Below are positions 12,039-23,500 of a stretch of DNA of 64,000 bases, piece after piece. The stretch's first letter is position 1. Each line of letters begins with the position of its first letter. The position numbers and the translations under genes were made by a program. The stretch is from contig NC_081407.1 in assembly GCF_030272615.1 (NCBI RefSeq), positions 267,980,075 through 268,044,074 of the forward strand. The letters run 5' to 3'. The DNA is from Cryptomeria japonica. Taxonomy: Eukaryota > Streptophyta > Pinopsida > Cupressales > Cupressaceae. A model generated the notes under the pieces. That model was not told where the DNA came from. It worked only from the letters and a program-made list of their open reading frames with translations, and did no database searches.

Positions 12039-12980
12039 TTGAAGATGATCCTAAGAAAGTGGCTCTATATCTCAATGGATTGAGATACAATATTCAAGAT
12101 GAAATCAACTTTTTATGTCCAAGAACAATGGAAGAAGCATATCAGTATGCTCTCAAAGTAGAGGAGAAACTATCCAAAAAATAAGCAAAAAGTTCAAGGC
12201 AAAAAAGTAGAAGTTTCAAAGAAAGGGGACTACAAAGTGGTAGAGGTCAATGACAAGTTCAAAAAGAAGAAGCCAGTAGCTCATATCATCGGGAACAATC
12301 CTTGAGAGATAATGATTGTTTTAGAGGAAGAGGACCTTATTTAAGAGGTAGAGGTAGATGATTTTTTGGAAAATATTTTAAATGTAAAAAATATGATCAT
12401 AGATCTTATGAGTGTCCAAATAATCCCACCATAAGCTAGAGGAGTGCAAATATTTCTCAAGTTGAAGAGGAGAGTGCAAAATCACCTATTCATGAAGATG
12501 CACATGAGGTTGGAGAATCATTTCTTATGAAATGAGTCTTGATAAATCCTAACAAAGAAATTCAAGAGCCTACTCAAACAAAAGCATTATTCAAAACTAA
12601 TTGCAAGACTAAAGGTAAATGTTGTAAGGTTATTATTGATAGTAGAAGTATTGACAACCTTGTGTCTACCAAAATGGTTGACAAACTAGGCCTAAAGAAG
12701 ACACATATCCAACTCCATATAGGTGTCTTGGCTATAAAAAGGTCATTAGGTATTGGTAAATGAACAATGTTGAGTGGAGTTTCAAATAGGAAGTTACAAA
12801 AATCAGTTAATAAGTGATGTTATACCAATGGATGTTTGTCATGTTCTTTTAGGTAGGCCTTGGCAGTTTGACAAGAAAATAATTCATGATAGAAGGAAGA
12901 AAACATACACTTTTGAAGAGAGTGGAAAAAACTCACACTCATACCTTTAAAGGATGAGAATACTATTGAGGAGGTTAGTC
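12039..12980 (+). pseudogene. Gypsy X gag C-part, zinc knuckle and protease
   Basis: This is the continuation of the gag interrupted at 6121: KKVALYLNGLRYNIQDEI and TMEEAYQYALKVEEKL are typical gag C-terminal helices. A basic region follows, then a knuckle near 12370-12417 reading KYFKCKKYDHRSYECPN. The family has CxxC-x4-H-x4-C; the first Cys is Tyr here. The protease (12539-12763 open) has KVIIDSRSIDNLVSTKMV, where the catalytic DSG has become DSR. The later CHVLL.GRPW.FD segment is readable at about 12837-12872 between stops. Confidence 0.78.
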
Positions 12981-13694
12981 TTAAATTATTTATGGTAAGT
13001 GGAAAATAATTCTTACATCAAATCAAAGATGAGGAGGTTAGTTTTGCATTAATTGGTAAGCTGAGGGCATTCATTACTAGAATAGAGTTGATTGATATAC
13101 CTAAATAAATTCAAAATTTGTTGAATGAGTTTGTTGATATTTTTGTGGATGACTTACCTAATGAACTGCCTCCAATGTGAAGTATTAGTCATCATATAGA
13201 TCTCATTCTAGGAGCCAATTTACCAAACAAGGTATCTTATAGGATGACTCTAAAGGAAACTGAAGAATTCAATAATTAGGTACAAGAGTTGTTGAACAAA
13301 GGACGAGTAAGAGAGAGTTTGATTCCTTGTGTTGTTCCAACAATATTGAGTTCAAAGAAGGATGGAAGTTGGAGAATATGTACAAATTCAAGAACGATCA
13401 ACAAAACCACAATTAGGTATAGATTTTCTTTGCCTTGAATTTATGATTTAATGGATTGTCTAAGAGGTGAGTAGTATTTTTCTAAGATAGATTTAAAAAA
13501 GTTGATATCATTAGATAAGAATAAGAGAGTTTGATGAATGGAAAACAACATTCAAGAAAAATGATGGGCTTTATGAATGGCTAGTGATTCCATTTGGGTT
13601 AACAAAAGCCTCAAGTACCTTGATGGGACTCATTAATGAGGTACTAAAGAAATTCATAGGATTATTTGTCATTGTTTATGTTGACGATTTTTCT
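12981..13694 (+). pseudogene. Gypsy X reverse transcriptase, N-terminal part
   Basis: Decayed gypsy RT with many stops. Readable motifs: [98 protein letters not shown]. The last contains the catalytic YxDD and sits directly at the left edge of insertion H. Motif A (SKIDL) is readable at about 13480. Confidence 0.75.
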
Positions 13695-16652
13695 TGCTAC
13701 CTCCAATCCTAGGGAGAAATATAATTCCAGGTCATGGGATTAAGGACCTAGAGTATACAATTTGTACTATCAACAGACTGAAGACAAGAAAACACAACAC
13801 AACAAGGTTTTACTAGCCTTTGTCATTTTGAGCTCCATCAAACTCGGGAGGATATTCCTAATTCCAAAATCATGCATCTAATACATACGCAACATTATTA
13901 ATGACATGTAGGCTCACAGATTGTGGGTATTTCTTAGTCATGTAAAGATCCTATAGATAATAACAAATTCAACCCCAATCCCCTTGACTTTGAATTTTAA
14001 AAGGAGCAACAAAACCAACAAATCTCAAAAGAATGCTAGAGGACACAAGATATACATACTCAGATTAGTCCTCTACAACATCCTACTATTTTAGAGATGC
14101 AATAATTTAAGCAACTTAGACATGAAAGAAAGGAAAAATAAAGAAATAGGAAACTCGATGATTTTAACACTTTCTGAAACAAATTCCAAATAGTTTCAAT
14201 AGACCAATGCATGTCCTAGGGAACATAGTCGACCACTAGATCATGATTACAAATCCTCACTGTAAAGTAATTCTAATTGGTGGATTATGAGCATTAATGC
14301 CTTACATCAATACAACCCATCTTATGCATTACACAAGCTATTCTTATTAATCCATCACATATCTCAGGAATTTACTGTAACTTGCAAACATAATTTATTT
14401 CCTTCCTTGAAGGAAACCCATATACATAGTTACACATTAACAAAATATTGCCAAGACAAATCAAAGTATCGTTAATGCTATGACTCATTCGATTTTTGAA
14501 AATATAAATGGAGACAGTTTATGCAACATCTTAGTGAAAATGACAATATGGGACTTGGTCCTTCCTTCACTGTGAAGTTACCCAGCCTTAGACAAGCATA
14601 GCCCTTCTTTTACTCGCCCAGAAAAAAGATTTCAGAACCCTTACGACCTTAGGATTCTTTTTATAACTGCAACGAATGTGAAAAGGTACCGATCATTTAA
14701 ATGTGTCCTAACTTTACCCACTATTAGCCCATTTACAAGAGAATAGTATCTCAATAAAACCCATTGCCTCAGTCTTGTCCTCTAGCGAAACTTCTAGGTT
14801 CATTCGAAGAGATACACAAAACCTTTGGTGCCAAGGTCAGAGTGCTTCTATGATCACTAACTTCCTCCTAAGTCAAGATGCCACCAACCATGGGTGGTTA
14901 TTGATGTAGAGAAAAACATGATGTAAGATTCTCATTGTTCTTCCTAGTAGGGGATAACTTTGAGAGTTTCTAACAAGAAGGATCATATAACTCTGAACCC
15001 ACATTTTCAGTGCTCCCACCCTTCATTGTCTCCGCAACTCACCTACTTGAAAGGGAAAAGGCGATTGGCAAAGAAATTGGAATTATTTCCAAACCACAAG
15101 CAAAGCCTGTAGTTGCAATCAAGATTTTCAACTTCTCTCTGACAACCATTAGTATTTTCAATACCCCTTTAGCTACAAGGTAGGATATCAATCTTCTTTT
15201 TTCCAAGACTTCTACAACTCTTCCGCGATATAGTCCTCTTTGACCATCTTTCCAAATGCCAAAGCTTTGTTGTTCTCTCTATGTTTTTCATTTCACAACC
15301 ACTGAGCATAATTTATCAATTGTTGTGGAGATGTATATCTCTCACGGCTCTGTAATATAGCTCATTTACAATACCACCACTTTGTTTTGATCAATCATAC
15401 TCTTTGAAATATAAAGTGGTGAAATCTAGTTGTCAGGCTCACACATTTGAACTCATTCATACATTGTATTGATCTATGCAAGTTCATCTTTTCAGTTGTT
15501 TCTTCATTAGGAAATTGTGTGAGAGAATTATGATGACCTTGATTTTCTAACATCTGTACATGACTCAATAGCTACAATATCCCTCGCACCAACATTTTTG
15601 GACTTTTACGAATTCACTTGGACATTCTTACAATGTTGACGACATGGCTAATGATTCGAGCTTCTATCGATTGTCGAGATCCTCTGTAGGATGGTAGCTC
15701 CGCATTTAATTCCCATTTATATTGTTTTGTTCACTTCCCGTTGATTTAATTCTATCTATAAGTTCCATGTTGGCATGCCATTTTCTACTCATTTGCAAGA
15801 ACGCCTTCTCCTTCGTTGCTTACTCAAGAACTCACCCAAGAGAAGGAAACCTTTTCAACGAGTTTCGAGCTACCTGGCACATCATCACTTAACCATAATT
15901 TTTTGGACTCTTCATTAAGGCATAATAAAAATCGGAACCTCAGCAAAGTGCCTAGGAACTCCTCACCAAGTCCCAAGCTATCACTTTAACCACCACCTAT
16001 GCGCCACACCAGGAATATCTTGGGACTTGCTTAGATACAAAAAATGACCTCATCGAGATCTTGCATGTTAATTCCCATGTTCGCAACATTAACTTGTCAC
16101 TTTGCCGAACCTTCTGAACACTCCATCGAGTATCCACATGAACATTACTTAGGGCTCAACCTAATACCTTTCTCTCACTCACTGAGTATTGAGTTGCTTT
16201 ATGCGACACATTCAAATTGCCACATTAGATAAGACTCAGTCTCGACAAATTGTTTAAATCACTTCAACGTGCATCAAGAACCTTTTGTATGCATGACCCA
16301 TATAACTAATGTCTCCTTGGTGCACAAAAGATAGGGCCAAATACTTAGGGCAAATCAAATCTTAAGATTACCAGCTGAAAAGAAATACAAGCACTTCAGT
16401 ATCGGTTTCATATGATAAAACACCCTCAAGATGAAAACATAAACCATGGATAACTGGAATAGGAAGTCACTGATCAAACAAAAAAACACTCGCCAAAAGA
16501 ATATTTGAATGCATTTCACAACCAGGACGAAGATCAATGCTAAACCCTAAAGCATTTTGCAAGAGTTCTTCCAAGGATATTAATTCGCATGATTCTAATT
16601 TTCCAACTAAGCATCAAAATAATTTGCCTAACAAATTTTAAGGATGCCAACA
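13695..16652. mobile_element. Insertion H, 2.96 kb, unidentified, in X RT
   Basis: The RT of X stops making sense here and resumes after it. The insert begins TGCTACCTCC and ends ATGCCAACA, that is TG...CA. On both sides stands a ~19-bp stretch coding the same YxDD motif (13675-13694 and 16654-16673, about four differences), an old target duplication or repair product. No convincing ORF, LTR pair, PBS or terminal inverted repeat was found. It may be a long solo LTR or a non-autonomous element. The 19-bp duplication is too long for normal LTR integration. Confidence 0.5.
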
Positions 16653-17395
16653 ATTTATTTAGATGATATTCTAGTTTATAGTCTTTCAAAGGAGGAGCAT
16701 CTTAGACATCTCATAATGGTTTTGAATAAGCTACAAAAAGAGAAATTGTTATTAATTTTAAAAGTGCACATTCATGAAAAAAAAGATGATCTACATGGGA
16801 TTTGTTGTGCCACAAGAAGGTTTGGAGATGGACAAGGAAAAAGTCAAATCCATGATAGAGTGGCTTACTCCAAGGAATGTCTTAGAGTTAAGAAGTTTCA
16901 TGGTCTATCTAGCTTCTACAGGAAGTTTATAAGAAACTTCAATGGAATGTGTGGTCCAACTATGGAAACAATTAAGAGAAATAAGCAACTATTCTAATGG
17001 ACTAAAGAAGCTGAAAAAAATTTCAATTATGTAAGAAAAAGATTATAGAACGACCTATTCTAGCTTTACCTGATTTTGGCAAAATTTTCCAAGTAGAATG
17101 TGATGCTAGTGGGACTACTATAGGTGTTGCCCTAAGTAAAGAAGGCAAGACAACTACATACTACAGTGAGAAATTTAATGATTCCAAAAAGAAGTATTCT
17201 TCATATTATGTTCTTATCCAAGCTTTGAAGAATTGTAGCATTATTTAATACCTAAAAAAATTGTATTATACACTGATAACCATGCCTTGCAGTTTATTGG
17301 TAACCAAACCAAATTAAATCAAGGGCATGTAAAATGGATTGAATTTTTACAAAATTTAACCTTTGTTATCTTCAATCGTAGCTCCTGAATCAATA
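16653..17395 (+). pseudogene. Gypsy X RT C-part and RNase H, truncated
   Basis: Resumes with IYLDDILVYSLSKEEHLRHL, then LRVKKFHGLSSFYRKFIRNF (RT thumb). RNase H follows: RPILALPDFGKIFQVECDAS, YYSEKFNDSKKKYSSY, YYTDNHALQF, HVKWIEFLQNLTFV. The D-E-D pattern is partly kept (ECDAS, YTDNH). A stop lies at 17386-17388 in the HRSG-type motif, and the frame runs into element F at about 17395. Integrase is missing. Confidence 0.78.
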
Positions 17396-17398
17396 TCC

Positions 17399-17472
<74 letters not shown>

Positions 17473-18162
17473 TTTGTCTTGGGTCAAACCCTGGTTTAGG
17501 AATTAACCTTCAAAATTGAAATGGAAATAGAATTGAATTGCAACAAGATGCTTCCCTTTGAGGGAAAGGCTAGATCTAAAATTGAATGCTTGTAATTAAA
17601 GTTGATACCTTGATGAAGCTTTCTTGAATCCTCACACAAGGGTTTAGGATGTCATGTAGAATGTCTTCATGTAAGGTTGACCATGGATGCTATCTTGAAT
17701 TCTTAAACTCAACTTAATTCCTCCTTCCATGCTTGACGAATGCTTGATTGCTTGCTCACTTGAATTTTCTAGAGTATAATTAAGAGAGAGATCCAACGTA
17801 GGATTCATAGACATCGTAGACATCAAATGAGAGGGGTAGGGCTCATTTTGTACTTAACCATCCAAAAATTATTTGAAATTTTCGAAGTAGGTTGACACAG
17901 GACCTAAATTCTCTTTCACTTGATGTGACCATTGGTGGGACCGAATTTGGGTCTTGATTAGGAGTCCACTAGGGCAGTGGGGTGCCTTGGTCCTATTAAT
18001 CAAGACTCAAATTCTAATAAGAGATAAAATGGGACTTGAAAATGCAGGTTTCCAAAAGGTATGAGCATAATCAAAGCAGACATCGGGCACAAAGAGATAG
18101 AACGCCAAGATGAGGTCTAGGTGAAGACAAAATTGTATGCAGATACAATTTATGCCACTACA
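17393..18162 (-). repeat. 3' LTR of element F
   Basis: Homologous along its length to 42420-43162. Shared blocks include TTGGGTCAAACC, GGTTTAGGATGTCATGTAG, CAAATGAGAGGGGTAGG and the terminal ATG.CACTACA. On the minus strand it begins TGTAGTGGCATAAATTG. The left (3') edge is uncertain by about 20 bp because a (GA)n run sits there. Confidence 0.82.
17401..17467. repeat. (GA)33 microsatellite
   Basis: An uninterrupted GA run of about 67 bases lies at the end of the F LTR. The sister LTR has only about seven units at 42430-42443, so the tract expanded in this copy after insertion. Confidence 0.97.
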
Positions 18163-18177
18163 TTCAGCCCCTACTTT
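18163..18177 (-). other. Polypurine tract of element F
   Basis: On the minus strand AAAGTAGGGGCTGAA directly precedes the TGTAG start of the LTR, the expected place for the plus-strand primer of a minus-oriented element. The rest of 18178-18300 is F internal sequence without genes. Confidence 0.7.
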
Positions 18178-18463
18178 AGCGAGAGTATGAGACTATGCCC
18201 ATACTCATGTTAAAGTACAAAGACACATTGAAAAACTTTCACCAAGATACCAAAGAGACAAGACACACAAAGCCCCCAGGGACTTTCAGATCTTACTACG
18301 TGTTGTCCTCAATTTCAGCATGACCAAAATCATGAGGCAACCCTAAAAAACTGGTCTGTTTCGTACCTTATGGTCTCTGGGAGAGCTTAATCGACTTGGT
18401 CGGTTAGTTCGTTTCGTTCTTTGCTTTCCATTTTTTTTGTTTTCCTTGTTCCTTAAGTTTATA

Positions 18464-18775
18464 GTTTTACCTGCAGTTTGGACTTTAAAGTCTGAACTGC
18501 AGGGATCTTTGTTGCCAAATACACTTCGGACTTTAAAGTCCGGTATGTATTTGTATGTTGTTTAGCCTGTAGTTTGGAATTTAAAGTCCAAATTGCATGT
18601 GGTCTAAACCTCCAATTCGGACTTTAAAGTCCGAACTGCATATTGTTTAGCCTGCAGTTCGGACTTTAAAGTCTGAACTACATGTGTCTTGTCCATGGCT
18701 TGCATGTCAGACTTTAAAGTCCGATGTGAAAGTGTTCCTAGCTTGCATGTCGGACTTTAAATCTCGACATGCAAC
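18464..18775. repeat. Palindrome cluster 1 in E 5' LTR (7 units)
   Basis: Seven imperfect palindromes share the core GGACTTTAAAGTCC: about 18476-18503, 18520-18555, 18569-18598, 18613-18641, 18651-18682, 18701-18730 and 18743-18775. Outer arms differ between units but remain self-complementary, for example CTGCAGTT/AACTGCAG, AAATACA/TGTATTT and TTGCATGTC/GACATGCAA. Spacers are 10-20 bases. The same cluster, with five units, occurs in the 3' LTR. Confidence 0.9.
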
Positions 18776-18859
18776 TGTGTGTTGGCTTTATTGCTGCATT
18801 AATTGCTAATTAGGGTTTGTTAAAAAGCTTTTTAAAGTTAATTTTTACATTTTTGGTTT

Positions 18860-18986
18860 TCATTTTCGTTTGTCTTGCGTGCGCCCTCCTCCGTTTTCTC
18901 CATCGCAACTCGAATTTTATTCTCCGTGACTCAGGCAGATCTCTCCTTGTCGGATTTTTTCGGTGATCATGGCGGAAGAGGTAGGG
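18860..18986 (+). promoter_or_regulatory. CT-rich leader with ATG and splice-donor-like end in E U3
   Basis: A pyrimidine-rich stretch (GCCCTCCTCCGTTTTCTCC and following) is followed by ATGGCGGAAGAG at 18969-18980 and then GTAGGG. This resembles the 5' UTR, first four codons and donor site of an ordinary plant gene. It lies between the two palindrome clusters and upstream of the LTR ORF, so it could be the leader of a U3 transcript. In the 3' LTR the ATG has become ATA (32169). No clear TATA box precedes it. This is an inference. Confidence 0.35.
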
Positions 18987-19053
18987 TTTTGTTTTCTTTT
19001 TGGGTTTTTTGTTCTTGTTTGTTTTTGTTTGTCTTTTTCGGACTTCTCTCTAG

Positions 19054-19606
19054 AGGGCAATCAGATTCTGTAGTCTGATTGTCTCCCTTGTTCTAGAGGA
19101 CAATCGGACTTCAAAACCTGATTGCCCTCCGGAGCCCCCCTTCTAAAGCTGCATACCAGATTTTAAAATCTGGTGTGCAGCTGGAGAAAAGTCTCTCTGC
19201 ATTTTGAATTTTAAAGTTTGATATGCGGGATCTTACCCTTCGCATATCAAACTTTAAAATCTGATATGTGGAGGGGAGTAGGTTGACATGTCGAGTTTCA
19301 AAACCCGACATGTCAACCAGTTATCCTTCCCCTTCGTAAGCACATCAGACTTTAAAGTCCGATGTGCCTTTAATCTTTTCTAGATTACACATCGAACTTT
19401 AAAGTCTGTTGTGCTTGTTAATGTTTTTCCCCAACACATCGGACTTTAAAGTCCTATGTGTTAATGTTTTTCCCCAGATTAACATATCGGACATTAATGT
19501 CCGATGTGCTGATCAAGTTTTCTTTAAATTGCACTTCAGACTTTAAAGTCCGATGTACAATTTTTCTTTTCAAAAGAGTAGGTCAGACTTTTTTTCCCTG
19601 ACCTGC
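19054..19606. repeat. Palindrome cluster 2 in E 5' LTR (12 units)
   Basis: About twelve further hairpin units, for example 19097-19131 (GAGGACAATC/GATTGCCCTC arms), 19149-19183 (GCTGCATACC/GGTGTGCAGC), 19282-19319 (GGTTGACATGTC/GACATGTCAACC), 19336-19369, 19432-19464, 19477-19513, 19526-19562 and 19575-19606. The core drifts from GGACTTTAAAGTCC to GATTTTAAAATC or GGACTTCAAAACCC, while arms stay paired. The matching cluster in the 3' LTR is 32265-32842. Confidence 0.9.
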
Positions 19607-19730
19607 TGTTTTTGGCAGTTTTACTCCTAAGCCTGTTTTGAGTCCTACTTTTCGATCCGTTTGAGAAAAAAATGATTTTGATAATGATGAATAGCTAATC
19701 ATCAGTGTTGAATGTAGTCATTGTGCATGA

Positions 19731-22700
19731 ATGTCAAAGCTCTCTCACAACAAACCCGAGTCTTCCTCAGGACAACCTTCTCCAAGTAAAGCATCATAAA
19801 AAAAGATGAAATACAAGTACGACAAGTACTTGAATCTATACCCAGAGAGTTCAGTGGACTCAAATATTAAGGAGATCAGAGACACCAAAATTGGGCATGT
19901 TGATATGCAAGAATTTATTGACTAAGTTCAAAAGGCTCCTGCATGTCTAACCAATTTAATCAAATCTGAGCTGCATAAGTATGCATCTTTCCTAGTTGCG
20001 GCTCATGATCCTAGATTTGTACTGGCAGTAGCTGATCACTTTGATCCAAGCACAAGGAAAGTGAAAGATGAAGATCAGAATGTCATTATGACCCTAGACA
20101 GTATATTCTTCAATAGTGTCTTCAAAGGCTCATTAGTTGAAGAAGTAGCTGATATTTCTCAAGACAGTGCTCAAGAGTACTACGAGAAACATGAGGATAA
20201 ATGCAAAAAGGTGATCAATATTGTTTATCTCTCTACTGCAACAACTTCCCTCACCTCACGATGGCCTAAGTCTTTCCACAGGAGTGATTTTATTGAGGAA
20301 TATAACGACATGGTCACCATGTTATCCAGAGTGAGATGATTAAAGGACTCTCATTATTTTCAAAGCTGGATGTCTTATTACATAAATATAATCAAAACGG
20401 GGGCCACAAGAATTGATTGGGGAGAATAGATCAGTGATGCGCTTTGTGCTCAATTGAAGGAGGTCGAGGTAACACTGAAGTTTTACATGACCTCGTACCT
20501 GGTTTATGTAGCTACTTCAATGAGGCAATATCCAGGCTTGTCTACTGAGGGTGACAGAAGATTGGTGCCCGTTTGGGAGTACTATAATTTGCTAACAATC
20601 AAGAACCAAGGTAATCATTACAGGAAGGTTAATGACACCTTCTTTTTTGTATGGAAGTGCATTTTTTATAAAGGCTTGCAGAAGAGAAGAATATCAGAGA
20701 CCGCTTACAACAGGGTGTCTCATTTTGGGTGTATATTTCTACAGTTTCCCACATTCACCTATATCCAAATTGGATGTTTCTCAGGTGAACCCTTCATTCT
20801 TCCAAGGTTCCCCTCAGACAAAATCATCCTTATGGAGCTGTGCAGATAACTGATTAGTGTGCATGAGAAACAATCACAAGCACATAAGACTGGGGTGAAA
20901 TTCCCAGAGTCGATTGGCAGGTATTTAGTGCTAACCAATCCCAAGGCCAAAAATATGGTGGAAGAAATGCAGTGGAATACCATGAGAAGATTCAACGCCC
21001 AAACCGATTTTGACTTTCGTGGTATAAAGAACAAACTCAAAAGGACTTATACTCATATTTATAGGTTTGAGGATGTTTGGGCAAATTGTCAGAATGAAGA
21101 AGATATAAGAAGGATGGATTTCAGCCTTCTTACTCTGGAACAAATTGAACATTTGGATCTAGCTAAGATCCCAATGACCATGGAAGACACAGATGACATA
21201 GTGGACCGTGTTTATTACGATAAGAAGATTGCTGACTCCCCAATTCCACTTGTGCAATGGTCAAAGAAAGAAAGAAAATCTATTACACATAGGATCTCTC
21301 CTATCTTAGCAAACACCAATGCTTGGTTGCAAAAATAGAACCTTAGGATGAAACAATTTCCCACTAGTTCAGGAGATGACGATAACAGTGATGGCCCATT
21401 GGGCAAGACAACAATAGCTGAAACAAGAACAAAGAGCAAGGCAGACTCACAAGCACTATCCTCAGCTCTTGTGATACAATCAAAGGGTAAAGGACCCAAA
21501 ATCAAATTTATAGTTAAAGGGTCGAAGAAGGGTGAATCATCATCCGCATCACAGGAAGCAGTGGCGAAGGAGCCAGAACAACCGCCTGCCAGTGAAGTAG
21601 GAAAAGGAAAGGAGGTCGAAGAAGGTGAAACTCCTCAACAAGAGGAAGTATAGGCAGAAGAAGTATCATATCCAGCTGAAGTTGATGCCCTGATTACCTC
21701 ATAGGTAATTGTCCATTCTATTGACTCTGACTCTGACTTTGACTCTAACCAAGAAGATGAAGATTTTCAAGATGATGGAGATCTAAGTATGGGTATGACG
21801 CAATTAGCGATCGTTGGTTAGTTTTTTACAATAACCAACTTCTCTAATTTAGATGATATCCCTTCATCTACTTTTGAATCCACTATGATGGATTTTAATG
21901 AGACCTTGCAAGATGCAGTTACATAACAGGTTTCAATAGATTTACCCGTCAGTACTACCACCACCACAACAATTCCTCCATTGGTAAGTGCTGAAGTTAC
22001 ATTCACAGCACCCTCCACTCTTCCATCTGTAACTAAAGAGGTAGAAACAACAAATGTTCCACTAGATGCCTCAATATCAGCACCATCAGTAACACTCACA
22101 ACTGCTCCAAGTTCCAGTCTCCCTGCTTCCAAAGCTTCAACTCCAAGTCAGCAAGGAGCTACTACTCTATCAGCTAATCTAGAACTACTCCCCTAGATGG
22201 AAGTAGTGGCCCCTAAGAGGAAAAACAGGTGATATCCCCAGATGATTTTGACTTTGAACTTTTAGTTCCCCCAAAGCCTAAGGGAACAAAAAAGTCAAAG
22301 ATGGTATCTCGGGTGGTAATAGACCCAACTTCCAAGAGAAAATACGTTGAAGTTATGGTGCCATCGTCAGACAAGGACAAAGGCAACATACAATCTGAAG
22401 ACTATACCATGCAGGTCGTAGAGCTCGGGGTGGAAACACATGAGAGTGTGAAATTAGATTCTCTGACAACCCTTAATTCTTTATTGAGAAGATTGGATCA
22501 AGAGAGGGATGAGAAAAATATCTTGAAGCAGAAGTGTGAACAACTGACCAACATTCTTCTAAAGGTCACACAATCTTCTCAAGAGATAGAGCCTATAGGA
22601 TCTTCAATAAATACCGAAGCTCTCAAGAAGATTGAACAGGTGGGAGCTAAAGGCCGAGTGATGGATGAGTGGATTTCAAGGCTAAGGTCAGAAGGCTCTC

Positions 22701-23335
22701 ATCTTCTGAGCTCAATAGTGAACTATTGTCCGATTATGAAGTAATCCAGAGTTGGATGCAAGGACTCAAAACCTCTTTATCACAGGAGATTGAGGAGGTT
22801 GTGAAAAGTGCTACCTTATGGAGCAAAATGGAGGACTTCAGGATAGATGTCCTGGTTGAGAATAAGGTAATTCCCACAAGGGAGAAGTACATTCAGATCT
22901 TGTCTTTATTGTCTCATAAACAAGAGACAATGAAGTTAATGATTGCAAAGCTAGACCGGGAGAAGAAAGAAGGTGACAATGAGGTTGACCTTATTTTTTC
23001 TAAAGTTGGTGATCTCCCTTGCTATTTATATGACGGCGATCAAAATCTCGTCACTGCTGAAGTTGTCACGCAAGAATTCCTTTCTTTGATGGATCAATGC
23101 ACAGGACAAGATTTCTCTCTTGATACATTTGATAAACTGTTAGAAATTCAGGTCAGCTTTGAAGTCCTCGCATCCATGTTGAAGGATGTTAAAAAGAAAC
23201 AGGTAAAGATTCAAGATGTCCCGCGTCCAAATCATCACAATTTCTACCTTGATGTTGAACGAAGCAGAAATGAAAGCCATCCTTGCTAAATTCGAAGATT
23301 TCCAGAAATCCAATGAAGAGGGGAATCTAGAATGA
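19731..23335 (+). pseudogene. LTR-encoded ORF of element E, 5' LTR copy, broken
   Basis: This is the counterpart of 33039-36492, on the plus strand inside U3. An upstream ATG at 19731 opens about 22 codons (MSKLSHNKPESS...) ended by TAA, followed at 19806 by MKYKYDKYLNLYPESS. The product is not recognised. The N-terminal half looks globular, the middle is Ser/Thr/Glu-rich with an acidic SDSD-type run near 21725-21760, and the C-terminal third has coiled-coil-like heptads. Stops at 19922, 20337 and 20428, another near 20846, and frameshifts near 22215 and 22650 disable it. It keeps Gln codons where the 3' LTR copy has stops, so the ancestral frame was open. Confidence 0.8.
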
Positions 23336-23493
23336 AGTTCCCCCTTCTGGCATCCTCTCTTCATGCAGCTGCACTGATAAATGTTGTCAATTGTTGTGTA
23401 GCTGCACGTTTTCTTTATGTAGTAGTTGTAGTAAAATGGGATTGTGCATTTGAATAAGTCAACTGTGCCCACCTTTTTCTTAACTTCTTTTCC

Positions 23494-23500
23494 TATATAA
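23494..23500 (+). promoter_or_regulatory. TATA box of E 5' LTR
   Basis: TATATAA followed by GGAGGACC lies about 160 bp after the end of the LTR ORF. The identical box is at 36651-36657 in the 3' LTR. It places the transcription start at about 23525, so nearly the whole LTR, ORF included, is U3. Confidence 0.7.

Larger units (their letters stand above)
3832..17395 (+). mobile_element. Decayed Ty3/gypsy element X, host of nested insertions
   Basis: Pieces in order are the 5' LTR (about 3832-4136), PBS, leader, gag N-part (5608-6121), gag C-part and protease (12039-12980), RT N-part (about 13000-13694), then RT C-part and RNase H (16653-17395). They align as one chromovirus-like gypsy polyprotein once copia B and insertion H are removed. 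Element F cuts it within RNase H. Integrase and the 3' LTR were not found; 43163 onward shows no recognisable continuation. All coding pieces carry many stops, so X is the oldest layer of the nest. Clade (CRM/Reina-like) is not certain. Confidence 0.8.

Noticed and set aside
13695-16652. Helitron insertion
   Set aside because: No A/T target with TC start, no CTRR end with a hairpin and no Rep/helicase sequence; TG...CA ends fit better.
17371-17395. F LTR extending left to include CTTCAATCGTAGCTCC, which resembles 42398-42412
   Set aside because: These bases translate as the expected RNase H end of gypsy X, so the likeness to the F leader is probably chance; the border was set near 17393.
18875-19078. 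Small protein encoded between the palindrome clusters
   Set aside because: The frame is Phe-rich because of T-rich DNA and is not conserved with the 3' LTR; a leader/donor reading explains the segment better.
18464-19606. Regularly spaced palindromes as a CRISPR array
   Set aside because: Units vary in sequence and length, spacers are short and not unique, there are no cas genes, and the array lies inside a plant LTR in both LTR copies.
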